This document shows positions 10,476 to 20,010 of a stretch of DNA of 64,000 nucleotides, piece by piece (the first letter of the stretch is position 1; every line of letters starts with the position of its first letter). The DNA comes from Patagioenas fasciata. Taxonomy: Eukaryota > Chordata > Aves > Columbiformes > Columbidae. Location of the stretch: the NCBI RefSeq assembly GCF_037038585.1, contig NC_092559.1:19950488-20014487 (forward strand), in the 5' to 3' direction. A program made the translations under genes and the position numbers. A model generated the notes under the pieces. The model did no database searches, was not told the DNA's origin, and worked only from the letters and a program-made list of their open reading frames with translations.

Positions 10476-10628
10476 GGAAAAAAATGGAGACTAGTACCTT
10501 TTTCTCACAAGAACCTCTTGTTGCAAGAAAGAAGGCTTTTTCTCTTGCAATTCCCCCCCTTAAAGTGATTGGCTCCCCAGCTATTTCCCGACTTTCCTAT
10601 CTCTAAAAGGTCCTGTTCCTTTCCCACT
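10476..10628. other. Unassigned spacer
   Basis: Pyrimidine-rich sequence before LTR-B with no gene or known repeat recognised. It may be flanking DNA carried with the LTR-B insertion. Confidence 0.35.
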
Positions 10629-10936
10629 TGTGGAATATCTTACAGACAGTCACCTTGAGTTACTGGAACGACCTTGACCAAAATAGAATGAGAAACCAGA
10701 ATGTTTTTGTACAGTAAAAGATATTTACAATGTGTTAGCCAAACTGCCAGAGCGCGTGCAAGGTTAAGTAAACCAATCGCAAGATAACTTTAAGCGCGTG
10801 AACAGCTAGCATAAGTCAATAAAAACAGAAAGTTAAACATGTGTACATCAGCTACTAGCTATAAATGTAAATGCCTTGCCAAAATAAAGGGTCTCTTGGT
10901 TCACCTGCACCAGGAGTCCATGTCGTCAATCCCTCA
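10629..10936 (+). mobile_element. LTR-B (5' LTR), 308 bp
   Basis: Starts TGTGGAATATCTTACAGAC and ends CAATCCCTCA, followed by AA and a primer binding site. It contains a TATA-like CTATAAATG (near 10859) and AATAAAGG (near 10883). The same LTR occurs at 34582-35271, there broken by a nested LTR. The provirus body is lost shortly after the leader, at about 11029. Confidence 0.85.
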
Positions 10937-10938
10937 AA

Positions 10939-10956
10939 TGGTAACCCCGATGTGAT
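10939..10956 (+). promoter_or_regulatory. Primer binding site, tRNA-Trp type (two mismatches)
   Basis: TGGTAACCCCGATGTGAT lies two bases after the LTR end. It differs at two positions from the perfect tRNA-Trp site TGGTGACCCCGACGTGAT found at 42106 and, inverted, at 18575. This marks the start of minus-strand DNA synthesis in the parental virus. Confidence 0.85.
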
Positions 10957-11026
10957 AGGGTTGAAGAAATGTTGAAGCGAGCGTCCGGAGGGACTCCAGT
11001 CAAACGATCATCTCAACAGTTGGACT

Positions 11027-11131
11027 GATATCCTTGAATAATTCCTTGCCGGGTCAGGCAAGTGTAAGCCCCTTGCTGAACCCAGGCAAGTGTAAGTCCC
11101 TGCCTAATTCAGGCAAGCGTAGTCCTTGCTA
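11027..11131 (+). repeat. Stem-loop repeat cluster; inverted copy at 12000-12104
   Basis: Three short units each form a hairpin with a 6- to 7-base loop, for example CTTGCC-GGGTCA-GGCAAG and CTTGCT-GAACCCA-GGCAAG. The whole 105-base cluster recurs inverted at 12000-12104 with about six differences. It is the same type of repeat as in LTR-H at 31837-32028. Confidence 0.75.
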
Positions 11132-11413
11132 ATAGAAGAAAGTGTAGTAACCTGGAGTCAGAGACGTCTCTGGCTTTGTTTGCTGTGAGTGTGTGCATGC
11201 ACACACTGGATCTCCATTATTCTTATTTGCTGTACCCCAATAATTTCCTCAACTGATATCCAAACCTGTATTTTATGTTACCGGAGTGCTAACTAATTGT
11301 ATAAACCCCGTTTCTAGTCGGTGGACTTGCCAGACTCTTCCGGTCAAAATAAAAGTCTGTTTTGGACCTTGTTTGCCTCCCCTAAAACTGACTTAGGGGT
11401 CCCTCCGTGACAG
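11030..11413 (+). mobile_element. LTR-H, 3' half, joined to the LTR-B leader
   Basis: From about 11030 the sequence matches the second half of the solo LTR-H at 31402-32288 (shared GGATCTCCATTATTCTTATT, poly(A) signal AATAAAAG near 11348, end GGGGTCCCTCCGTGACA at 11413). It begins inside the stem-loop repeat array of that LTR. The LTR-B leader runs into it without a gap, so this is a recombinant joint. Confidence 0.75.
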
Positions 11414-11445
11414 ACCTGATTTTGAAAAACAGAAAATGGAAATGG

Positions 11446-11999
11446 ACCTCACAGCATATGGAGGCCCTTAATGTTCTGACAGATGAACTTAAAATCTACC
11501 AGAACCTGGGTCTGCTGCACCCACAAGATCCATTGAGGGCGGAACGGGGGTTCGCAGAACATGCTTCCTATTGTGGTATATTCTAAAAAGGACCACAAGG
11601 GCTGACCAGACGCTTGTTTTTCCTCCATCGCATTTAAGGAAACCAAAGAGAGGTTGTTTCTATGCTGTAGCTATAAATAGACAAATCTGCAAGTCCAATC
11701 GAATGCAGTCAGCCTGTAAGGTTGTCATAAATTTTTTCATCGAAGTCTCCAACCCCATTTTGGCTTTCATGTTTATTGGATATTGTTTTCCCTTACCGGA
11801 TCAAAGTCCTGTTTCAGTTCTATCAGTGTAGTGTTGGCTTTACCGATACTTCAGCTGCCAATACTAGTGGAAATATAACATCCAAAATTTCCTTGGAGAT
11901 TTCCTGCTTGCAGCAAGCAGATCTGCAGCTTCCAAGTATCTTTTCGTGGGACATGCAACTAAACAGAATTCTCAGAAAACGTTATTTAAGCTTACAAGG
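11446..11999. repeat. Copy 2 of the retroviral internal block, extended
   Basis: 11446-11831 is the near-identical second copy of 9413-9798. It continues to about 11999 with sequence shared with 14936-15100 and, inverted, with 56960-57110. Of the two near-identical copies this is the fuller one. No intact coding frame. Confidence 0.75.
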
Positions 12000-12104
12000 A
12001 CTACACTTGTCTGAATTAGGCAGGAACTTACACTTGCCTGGGTTCGGCAAGGGGCTTGCACTTGCCTGACCCAGCAAGGAATTATTCAAGGATATCAGAT
12101 TCTC
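12000..12104 (-). repeat. Inverted copy of the stem-loop cluster
   Basis: Reverse complement of 11027-11131 with about six mismatches. It lies between the retroviral internal block and gag capsid. Confidence 0.75.
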
Positions 12105-12620
12105 CAGCACCGTTCAATTCTGCGTTATCTGATGACTCGGATGAGGATGGGGGTTTGCAGCATTTTCTTCAAAAGTTAACAGGAAAAAGAGTATGTGTAC
12201 ATGTTGCCCCAAGATCAGATAAAAACTATGAAAGACTCAAGCAAAATTAGACCTATGCAATGTAACAGCTATAGATCATTTAGGATGGAATGATGGGGAC
12301 TCGTTGAAAGGGGCAGGTATCCCAGCTCTTGGAACAGACACTAATTGACACACCACAATTACAGGCGCTATTAGTTTCTGAAATCCTGAGGCAGTCAACA
12401 GACCTTGCATATCAAGCTATGATAGATGTGTCTGAAACCAACGTAGCAGCCAAATCTTTTATAACTACTATCAGGGTCCCAGTGAGAATTACATGCAATT
12501 TATTGACCATCTTCAAGACGTCATCAATAAGCAGGTTGAAAACCTAGAAGCTAAGGAAGCACTGGTGTTGAAATTAGAAGTAGAGAATGCTAATGTTTAC
12601 TTTCAACGTGTTATTTGTGA
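12105..12620 (+). pseudogene. Betaretrovirus-like gag capsid fragment
   Basis: Broken frames carry a capsid C-terminal region: AYQAMIDVSETNVAAKSF (near 12408) and, one frame on, YMQFIDHLQDVINKQVENL (near 12490), which is the second half of the major homology region, then KEALVLKLEVENANV. The same protein is read on the minus strand at 17389-17811. The matrix part and start are absent and there are several stops. Confidence 0.75.
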
Positions 12621-12790
12621 GTTTTACAGTACATATTATATGCATCTGTGTATTGCCCCTCTGAAAATCAAGCAGCTTGTCAGGAATGTGATTTAATTGT
12701 TTCACTGGTTGTTGTTAGAATTGTTTCTTTGTGGTATAAGTACACCGTAAAACTTTCTCCCCACTTTTCCCACTCGCGCTGCAAGCAGCC
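12621..12790 (+). repeat. Recurrent 170-bp block between gag and a deletion joint (copy 1 of 3)
   Basis: Starts TTTTACAGTACATATTAT, contains CTGAAAATCAAGCAGCTTGTCAGG and ends near CACTCGCGCTGCAAGCAG. Copies lie at about 17325-17500 (minus) and 39700-39885 (plus). In all three it follows gag sequence and precedes something different: integrase here, a 3' region at 17 kb, unassigned DNA at 39.9 kb. One frame stays open into integrase here. It includes a GT splice-donor-like AATGTRAGT in copies 2 and 3. Confidence 0.65.
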
Positions 12791-13466
12791 AGGCCAGTTA
12801 TGGCAAACTGATATTACTGAATTTGCACCGTTTGGCTGACAAAAGTACATTCATGTGTCCATAGATACCTGTTCAGGACTGCTGTGGGCTACAGCTTTGA
12901 CCTCAGCAAATGCAAAAGTGGTAAAGCGTCATTTATTACAAGCTTTTGCTGTCATGGGTGTTCCTACACAGATCAAAACAGATGATGGTCCCGCATACCG
13001 TTCTGATACACTTGCAACCTTCCTCGCCCAGTGGAAAGTACAACACCTGTTCGGAGTCCCTTATAATTCTACTGGCCAGGCAATTATTGAGCGTGCACAC
13101 CGCACTCTGAAAAATCTTTTGTCTGTTTTGAAAAAACAAGGGGGAATTGGTGTGAGTCCAGAGGAGGTATTGATGAAGGCATTGTATGTGCTGAACTGGC
13201 TTAATCCTAAAAGTGAGATTGAAATGGAACCTGTTGTTATGCACCATATCATAAATGTCAAAGATTTTTCCGAAAATGGACCTAAGGTTAGTGTGTTTAA
13301 TGTGACAACACAACAATGGGAAGGTCCTATGTCATTAATAACCTGGGGAAGGGGATATGCTTGTGTTTCTACAGGTAACCATAAAAATTCGTGGATCCCA
13401 GCAAAGTGGGTGAGACCTTGGCTAGCTAACAAAGAAGAAACCGATTGCAATGATGACAACCCTTAA
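12781..13466 (+). pseudogene. Betaretrovirus-like integrase core and C-terminal domain
   Basis: Retroviral integrase catalytic core with the DDE residues visible: WQTDITEF (near 12800), IKTDDGPAYRS (near 12975) and IIERAHRTLKNLL (near 13085). One in-frame stop at 12838 separates the first aspartate from the rest. The C-terminal DNA-binding domain is readable: QWEGPMSLITWGRGYACV then WIPAKWVRPWL, and the frame runs to 13466. The N-terminal HHCC domain is missing, replaced by the recurrent block. It inserts viral DNA into chromosomes when intact. This copy is defective. Confidence 0.87.
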
Positions 13467-13598
13467 CCTCAGAGGTGTTATCGCTTTTAGCAATGGATGT
13501 AGCCAATGTTGAGAATACCACTTTGTAAAACAGAGCAGGAATTAATTTTTTTGTTACTGGCCAAATCTCGGAATAACCTGTTCCAATAACCTTTTAAC
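13467..13598 (+). pseudogene. Possible env start or 3' junction remnant
   Basis: Short sequence after integrase where betaretroviral env would begin (MDVANVENTTL then a stop). It is cut at 13598, where the strand of the retroviral sequence reverses. Confidence 0.35.
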
Positions 13599-14140
13599 TA
13601 CAAATTAGGCAGTTGCTCTCGTGGCAGGAAAGGCTTCCACCCAGCGCGTTAGTTAGTCTATTATAACCAATAAGTATTTATATATTCCCACTTGGGACAA
13701 TTCAGTATAATCCACTTGAATCCCTTCAAAAGATCTATGCTGTTTTTCTTCCCCCTGTGGGTGATTTTCTCATACTCAAATGGCCAAAAGATGAAACGTG
13801 TAACATCAGACTGCCAAATGTCATTAGCTGAGAGTCCGCGAGGGTTGACTCCAAGGGAGGGCGAGCTTGTAATCAGACCTTGACATTCCGGGCAAGAGCG
13901 CACTATGTCTATCGCTTGCTCGAGAGTGAGACCAAACATCTTTTTTAAGGCAGCAGCATTCTGATGGAAGAAATCATGTGAAGCCCTGGCAGACTGGAAA
14001 CGGACTGTAGCTACAGTATAAGAATCCGCAACTGCATTACCTTCAGTTATGGGACCTGGTAAAGTTGTATGAGAGCGTATATGAGTAACAAACAGTGGGT
14101 GTTTGCAAAGCTGTAATGCAGTTTGCAATGATAAAAACAT
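13599..14140 (-). pseudogene. Betaretrovirus-like integrase N-terminal part
   Basis: Minus-strand frame with the end of RNase H, then the zinc-binding HHCC domain: H in SHDFFHQNAAALK, CPEC in IVRSCPECQ. The core entry follows at GVNPRGLSANDIWQSDV, holding the first catalytic aspartate. It then diverges. 13599-13776 recurs at 19826-20010 on the same strand. This piece converges with the plus-strand integrase at 13598, so the two cannot come from one provirus without rearrangement. Confidence 0.8.
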
Positions 14141-14168
14141 ATCAAAAAGTTGCTGTTGCGAGATTTCT

Positions 14169-14756
14169 TTAAGTGGAGGGGATGCGCTGTAGGACCTTGA
14201 CTACGTACTCAGAATCACAAACCAAATTTAGAGGTTCCTCCCTAAAAAGCTCTAAGGCATGCAAAACTGCACCAAGTTCCACTAATTGGGTTGAGCCTTC
14301 AACAATTGTAACAGAATGATGCCAATCGCTATCTTCACGCCAGACCACTACAGCTTCATGACACTTCCCTGAACCATCAACAAAAACTGTGCGAGCATTT
14401 GGGATAGGACCGAATACAAGTACGGTCTCTGGTCTGATATCAAAGACACACAGATTTTGAAGCAGTTTACATTTAGGCATGCCAAAACCTATGCTGTTAA
14501 GAAAATCTGCTAGCGCAATTTGCAAGGACAGAGATTGTGAATAAAAACAATCAAAATCTGCTTTCGCAAAAGGTACATATATGACAGATGGATCACGGCC
14601 TACTAAAGCCTGAATCCATTCTCTGCCTTTTTTGATCAGAGTAACAATCAATTCCAGGGGCTCAGTAATAGTTTTAGGAAAAGAATTGGGCAAAAAAATC
14701 CATTCCAAGTATATCAGTCTGTTTGCATTCTCATCATACTGTCCCACAATAGCCAC
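14169..14756 (-). pseudogene. Betaretrovirus-like RT connection and RNase H
   Basis: A 195-codon open frame on the minus strand. The first half is the RT connection (YLEWIFLPN near 14700). The second is RNase H with acidic residues in VFVDGSGKC (near 14375), GSTQLVELGAVL and NLVCDSEYVV (near 14220). It is followed by a frame change into the integrase piece. Upstream (to the right) the RT fingers and palm are missing: at 14757 it joins the repeated internal block, and the same joint occurs at about 57290 in the nested provirus. The deletion is therefore inherited within this ERV subfamily. Confidence 0.85.
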
Positions 14757-15211
14757 AGGTTGTTTCTATGTTGTAGCTATAAATAGACAAATCTGCAAGT
14801 CCAATCGAATGCAGTCAGCCTGTAAGGTTGTCATAAATTTATTCCTCAAAGTTTCCAACTCCATTTTGGCTGCCATATTTATTGGATATTGTTTTCCCTT
14901 ACCGGATCGAAGTCCTGTTTCAGTTCTATCAGTGTAGTATTTGCTTTATCGAAACATTGGCTGTTAATACTAGTGGAAATACAGCATTTGAAATTTCCTT
15001 GGAGATTTCTCACTTGCAGCAAGCAGATCTGCACCATCCAAGCAGCTTCTTGTAGGCCATGCAACTAAACAGAATTCTCAGAAAACGTTATTTGAGCTTG
15101 CAATTTACTTAACAAATCCTGACCCAAGAGAGGTATAGGACTTTCTGGCAACTACAAGAATTCATGTATTAAAACTTTGTTCCAAATTTGGCATTCTATT
15201 GGTCTCAAAAA
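14757..15211. repeat. Retroviral internal block (diverged copy 3)
   Basis: Same order of sequence as 9619-9798 plus 11832-11999, with more substitutions. On the minus strand it runs into the RNase H frame at 14756. A minus-strand 61-codon frame (14879-15064) has no recognised motif. 15120-15211 is not assigned. Confidence 0.65.
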
Positions 15212-16257
15212 ACAGCCTTTCTTTCGTTCTCTCCCATGACCTCAAAAACTAGCATGGTGAATTTACTAAGAAGTCTCTTACAACCAGTTACCACAGAATA
15301 AGTCTATTAAAAAATTTTTTTTGTTTAATTTCTGAGCTTCATTAGAACTATGGACCCATTGGTAATGCCTTTAAATTTCAACCCTCAGACTCCTTCATGC
15401 AGTATTACAGTTCTCTAGCAGTAACATTGCTTAGGGGAGGGGCGCGGGGGGGAATAAAACCTCCCTCTCGCCCCCATCTGGGATTGGCAGGATCTCCAGC
15501 CCAGCATGAAAACAAATCAGTTCCAACTCCACATCAAACCAACCTGGCTGCACTCCACACCCAAATCAGTACCAGTCTGACCCAGAGAAGCACTGAGCAC
15601 TCTGACCTCCCCAAAGCTGACCAGTGTGAAAAGAATGACTTCAGTAGGGAGGTAAAATTATGAGCTCTTTCCCCATATGTGCCAAAACCTAGGAAACAAG
15701 ACAGAAGCAAAAAGAAACATCACCAACAACCCCTGATTCAAAGCCAAGAAGCAACACAGTGCCACAATAAGGATGGATGACAATACTCCAGAGAGAGAAG
15801 AAAGACAGAGCGGGGGGGAGTAAAGCCTCCCTTTCTCCGCTTAGCAGCGGGCAAACAGGTTTTTCCTTTTTTTTTTCTTCTTTCTCTTCTTGCTGCAGTT
15901 CAGATATAGTCATGGCCACGCAGCTGGCGTAATCGCTGGTACGAAGTGGGAGGCTCTGGCAAACTCCTCGGTTACAATGAGCTGAGTTTTATACACGATT
16001 CCAATTAGCTCAACAGTTGTTACATTCCTCAGCCCCATTTACCTTTCACAATTTAAAGATGTCAAAATACAGTATATTAAACATCAATCCATTATTCCAT
16101 TTTCCTAGATCCAAATCAGTTCACATTCCAGCAACTTTTAAATACAACTTCATACAATACCAAGTTCACATCCATCATAGCATTTAGGTGTTTGTTTCTT
16201 TTTTTTGTTTCTTTTTTTTTTTTCTTTTTTTTTTTTTTTGCAAAGCAGAGTTTAATA
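15212..16257 (-). mobile_element. LTR-D (diverged copy) with a 370-bp insertion
   Basis: Matches the complete LTR-D at 37024-37800 at both ends (CCCATGACCTC near 15232; GTTCACATCCATCATAGCATTTA near 16166). Relative to that copy it carries about 370 extra bases (15437-15810) bounded by similar GC-rich blocks (GGGGGGGAATAAAACCTCCC and GGGGGGGAGTAAAGCCTCCC). A T-rich run at 16197-16240 is expanded. It acts as the 3' LTR of the minus-strand sequence to its right. Confidence 0.7.
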
Positions 16258-17320
16258 ATTTAAATTCTTTTCTGGTCTCAAAATTATTAGCTAACAATAT
16301 AAGCAATTACTCTAATGCGCAAGGATGCATCCTAAGGGGGAGCAAGGTAGAATTTTAGCAGTGAAATTTTAGCAGTGGAACCGGTTCCCATTTTGTAATT
16401 ATTTCCCCAAACAAAATTGTCATGGTACCAAATACAAATATGCAAATTAAAATACTGAACTCAGATATGAAAACCAAATACCAAGTTCAAATATGCAGAT
16501 GGATCACAGTTACACTAATTTAAGACAATCTCTCAATTTTTGCATTGCACCTTTGAACTGCTTACTGCTCAGCCAGGCAGAGGTACCGCTGGGTCTCCCT
16601 GACAAAACAGGTCAGTGTGTGCTGGAGCCCAACCGGCACCCGCCCCCCCGCCACCGCAGCAAGCTGGACCGGGCAAGGTTTTTATCAGTGTCTCATCTGG
16701 TGTGCTACAACTGTTATCCCAAAACCAGGATTCTTTACTTGATGTGCATACAAAAGAGCCAAATCCAGCACATCGAGATGTGACACAGCCCATCACAGAG
16801 TTGCGCAAGTCTGGATACCGAAATAAAGCTAGCGTGCTAGAAAGAAAAATAACAGCTACTACACACAAAATTTTACCATCGCATTCATGCAGTAAAGAAC
16901 TAAATTACTCATGATCTTCTGTATTATCACAAAATGCACATTTTGAGTCAACGGATTCTCATGATTTAACAGACTGTGAACTTATCGTACCATATAACAA
17001 AGGCCTACCAAAATTGCAACATGCTTAAACAGATACCCACAAAGAAAACAGGTTAATAAGGAAAGCATCTTGCAGACTTTAACAAGTTTTCTGACCTGTG
17101 TGTTATCAGTTAATTCTCTCTCAGCTTGTTGAAGTTCAAATCGCCCCGCCTGTAAAACTGTCTGAAAAGATTTAATGATTTCTTGTCCGAGTGCTTTCTT
17201 ATGTTTTAAAACACCTCCCAATGCTGATTTTTTAGGAACACAACTGAAAACAATCATTCCTGACCCCATCTTGCAAGTAAAAACTTTGAGGGGTGGGGGG
17301 GGGGGGGAAGCACAGGGCTG
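16258..17320 (-). other. ERV 3' internal region (copy 1 of 3)
   Basis: Homologous to 18996-19830 and 37801-38740. It lies directly upstream of LTR-D on the minus strand, so it is the 3' end of an ERV body. It contains the conserved short reading frame annotated at 16569-16868. A second frame at 16982-17300 has GQEIIKSFQTVLQAGRF and a Leu-rich hydrophobic end, possibly env-derived. No polymerase or full env. Confidence 0.55.
16569..16868 (-). CDS. Short conserved ERV-borne frame, signal-peptide-like and Cys-rich (copy 1)
   Basis: A 99-codon open frame, preserved in copies at 19294-19647 and (shortened) 38193-38405. It starts with a hydrophobic leader (MCVVAVIFLSSTLALF) and has about seven cysteines in blocks VTSRCAGFGSFVC and ACCGGGGAGAGW. 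It could be an exported peptide or an env leader. No family recognised, and coding status is unproven. Its position just upstream of the 3' LTR would suit an accessory gene. Confidence 0.35.
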   Translation of the reverse strand: MCVVAVIFLSSTLALFRYPDLRNSVMGCVTSRCAGFGSFVCTSSKESWFWDNSCSTPDETLIKTLPGPACCGGGGAGAGWAPAHTDLFCQGDPAVPLPG

Positions 17321-17324
17321 CTTG

Positions 17325-17500
17325 CAGCGTGAGTGGGAAAAGCGGGGAGAAGGTTTCACGGTGCACTTAAGAACAACTAGTAAAACAATTAACTCACATT
17401 CCTGACAAGTTGCTTGATTTTCAGAGAGACAGTACACAGGAGCACATAATATGTACTGTAAAACCCGCAAATAACATGCTGATAGCAAACGTTAGCATTC
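17325..17500 (-). repeat. Recurrent block (copy 2 of 3)
   Basis: Minus-strand copy of 12621-12790: GGTTTTACAGTACATATTAT, then CTGAAAATCAAGCAACTTGTCAGG, ending CACTCACGCTGCAAGCAG. It lies between gag capsid (right) and the 3' internal region (left), so it marks the same deletion joint after gag. Confidence 0.65.
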
Positions 17501-18400
17501 TCTACTGCTAATTTCAACACCAGTGCTTCCTTAACTTCCAAGTTTTCAACCTCCTTATTGATGGCCTCTTGAAGGTGGTCAATAAATTGCATGTAATTCT
17601 CATTGGGACCCTGATTAATAGTTGCAAATGATTTGGCTGCTTTGTTGGTTTCAGGCACCTCTCTCATAGCTTGATATTGCTGACTGTTGGATTCACTCGC
17701 TAATAGTTGATCTGATCTTTCACACAGTTCTTTTGCCCAATTCTTATCCGGCGACTCCTTCTGCTCTCTCATGGAAGTTGGAGGGTTAAAAGGTGGTAAA
17801 AGCAGATACAAATTGATAAAAGGGCTTGTTTACAACTTTAGCATTCTCAGCTTTCACAGGTTCTTTGGGCAAGTTGTCTGATTCCAATCCTTTTGACTTG
17901 CTGTTCTCATCAGGGTTTGCTAATAGTGTAGGAGGACACCCGCTCGGCATTTTTCCTCCCCCCACCCCGGACTGCTGAGGTATCGGGGGTGCCAAAAGCA
18001 CAGCAGGGGATGGAGTAGAGAAGGTATCAAAGACAGGAACCGGGTAAGCTTCACAATTATTTTTAGAGTTCTTATCAAGCTGCAATGCTGCAAAAATTCT
18101 GGTAACCGCAGCCCGTTCAGCCTTAAATTCTTTTAAGGTGGAAATTATAAGCTTCCATGTAGTCGCTAATGATTTAGCTTCTTTATCTCCATTGCTAACC
18201 TTATCCCATAATTTCTGCCCTATATCATCCCAAAGTTCAATTTTAAAAACCTTCTCAGCTTCTGTCGGGTAGCCGTTAGTTCTACACCGAACCAACAGTC
18301 TACGTATGTTACTTTCTTCATATTTAAGTCCTCTCATAGAGAGAATATGCAGGAGGAGTTTAACTATGACTTCTTCCTCAGAGGATATATTTTGCCCCAT
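17389..18400 (-). pseudogene. Betaretrovirus-like gag: matrix to capsid, truncated
   Basis: Starts MGQNISSEEEVIVKLL at 18400, with a Gly2 myristoylation context. The matrix domain runs to about residue 105 (ELWDDIGQKLWDKVSNGD, TTWKLIISTLKEF). A Pro/Ser-rich linker then leads to a frame change near 17800, and capsid follows with the major homology region QGPNENYMQFIDHLQEAIN (near 17590). The protein then runs into the recurrent block and stops. Capsid C-terminus, nucleocapsid and pol are deleted. Gag builds the virion shell. The copy is defective but its matrix frame is clean over 200 codons. Confidence 0.85.
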
Positions 18401-18574
18401 AGCTTCACTCTTCCCTCCTCCTGCTCCCAGCTGCTCACCTTTTCCGGGGACTTCTTCAACAAATTTATCTGCGGAATGTCCGTACGCCTCCGCCCGGTTC
18501 TCAGTCCAGCTGATCCGCCTCCGGCTGGGCCGCTCCAGGCTTTTCCCCGATCTTAGTGAGACGCCGTTTGGAGT

Positions 18575-18592
18575 ATCACGTCGGGGTCACCA
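18575..18592 (-). promoter_or_regulatory. Primer binding site, tRNA-Trp, perfect 18 of 18
   Basis: The minus strand reads TGGTGACCCCGACGTGAT two bases after the end of LTR-C. This matches the primer site known from avian alpharetroviruses (tRNA-Trp). Confidence 0.92.
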
Positions 18593-18594
18593 TT

Positions 18595-18933
18595 TGTTGG
18601 AGCGATAAAGGACTCAGCATTCCGATTCAATGTGAATCACGCAAAGCCATTTATTACAGAAACAAGCCTCCTTATATACGCAACTATTCTCTAATCATGC
18701 ATCCACGCTCCCAGCATGGATTCGCTAAATGAGTATCATGGGCAGTCCACACGCTGGAGCCCCACCGATGATAGGTCCGATGACTCACGCCATGCTGAGG
18801 CCCTGTTAATGAAGAAACGCCCCTCTCTCTTTCTCACAGCAGATTCTGTTCTCAGCTTCTCAAAGTGGCCTTGAGATTCCTTTGGGCCTGACTAATTCAA
18901 CAACATATCTCCATCTAACCAAACCCCTCCACA
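18595..18933 (-). mobile_element. LTR-C (5' LTR), 339 bp, minus strand
   Basis: On the minus strand it runs from TGTGGAGGGGTTTGG (18933) to CGCTCCAACA (18595). It has a TATA box (GTATATAAGG near 18677), the poly(A) signal AATAAATGG near 18650, and then the primer site and gag. The LTR splits an LTR-D: the first 60 bases of LTR-D lie at 18934-18995. Confidence 0.9.
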
Positions 18934-18995
18934 TTTAGTTTTCTTTCCCATTCCTCCAACAAACACACAAATTCAATGCGAATCAGAGTTTAACA
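18934..18995 (-). mobile_element. LTR-D start, truncated by LTR-C
   Basis: The first 62 bases of LTR-D (minus strand TGTTAAACTCTGATTC) directly against LTR-C, preceded on the right by the usual 3' internal region. Confidence 0.7.
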
Positions 18996-19830
18996 ACCTC
19001 ACTTCTTTTCTGGTCTCAACTTTATTAAATAGCAATAAGAGCAATTACTCTAATGTATAAGGATGCATCCTAAGAGGGGAGCAAGGTGGTATTTTAGTAG
19101 CGGAATCGGTTCCCATTTTATAATTATCTCCCCAAACAAAATTCTTTTGGTACCGAATATAAATATGCAAATTAAAATGCTGAACTCAGATATGAAAACC
19201 AAATACCAAGGTCAAATATGCAGATAGATCACAGTTACACATATTCAAGACAATATCTCAGTTTTTGCATTGCACCTTTGAACTGCTTACTGCTCAGCCA
19301 GGTAGAGGTGCCTCTGGGTCTCCCTGACAAAACAGGTCAGTGCGCGCTGGAGCCCAGTCGGCACCCGCCCCCCCACCACCGCAACAAGCTGGACTGGGCA
19401 AGGCTTTTATTAGTGTCTCACCTGGTGTGCTACAACTGTTATTCCAAAACCAGGATTCTTTACTTGGTGTGCATACAAAAGAGCCAAATCCAGCACATTG
19501 AGATGAGACACAGCCTATCACAGAGTTGCACAAGTCTGGATACTGGAATAAAGCTAGCATGCTAGAAAGAAAAGTAACAGCTGTCACACACAAAATATTA
19601 TCATCACATTCACGCAGTAAAGAGCTCACGGTCTTCTGTATAATCACAAAATCTTCTGTATAATCACAAAATGTACATATTCAGTCAATGGATTCTCATG
19701 ATTTAGCAGTCTGTGAACTTACTGTACCATGTAACAGGCACTTATTTAAACTGTAATGTGCTTAAACAGATACCTACAAAGAAAACAGGTTAATAAGGAA
19801 CAGTATCTCGCAGAGTTCAGCAAGTTTTCT
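18996..19830 (-). other. ERV 3' internal region (copy 2 of 3)
   Basis: Close match to 16258-17050 and 37801-38650. Includes the short frame at 19294-19647 and the block AACAGATACCTACAAAGAAAACAGG. It ends near 19826, where an integrase fragment begins. Confidence 0.6.
19294..19647 (-). CDS. Short conserved ERV-borne frame (copy 2)
   Basis: A 117-codon frame, the longest of the three copies. It has an 18-codon N-terminal extension before the shared hydrophobic leader (CVTAVTFLSSMLALF), then the Cys blocks VSSQCAGFGSFVC and ACCGGGGAGADW, ending QGDPEAPLPG as in copy 1. Not recognised. Confidence 0.35.
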   Translation of the reverse strand: MIIQKTVSSLLRECDDNILCVTAVTFLSSMLALFQYPDLCNSVIGCVSSQCAGFGSFVCTPSKESWFWNNSCSTPGETLIKALPSPACCGGGGAGADWAPARTDLFCQGDPEAPLPG

Positions 19831-20010
19831 ACAAATTAGGCGGTTGCTCTCATGGCAGGAAAGGCTTCCACCCAGTGCGTTAGTTAGTCTATTATAACCA
19901 ATAAGTATTTATATATTCCCACTTTGGGCAATTCAGTATAATCCACTTGAATCCTTTCAAAAGATCTATGCTGTTTTTCTTCCCCCTGCGGGTGATTTTC
20001 TCATACTTAC
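19826..20010 (-). pseudogene. Integrase-region fragment duplicated from the 13.6-kb type
   Basis: 185 bases that match 13599-13776 with few differences, including the TCAAAAGATCTATGCTG stretch and GGTGATTTTCTCATAC end. It is bounded on the left by sequence of a different, gamma-like ERV. Confidence 0.65.

Noticed and set aside
11038..11131. CRISPR-like array in the regularly spaced GGCAAGTGTAAG repeats
   Set aside because: Only three degenerate units with no unique spacers of constant length, inside a eukaryotic LTR-derived sequence.
18575..18592. tRNA gene fragments suggested by tRNA-complementary sequence
   Set aside because: Only 18 bases match and each lies two bases from an LTR end, so these are retroviral primer binding sites. 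No tRNA fold was seen.
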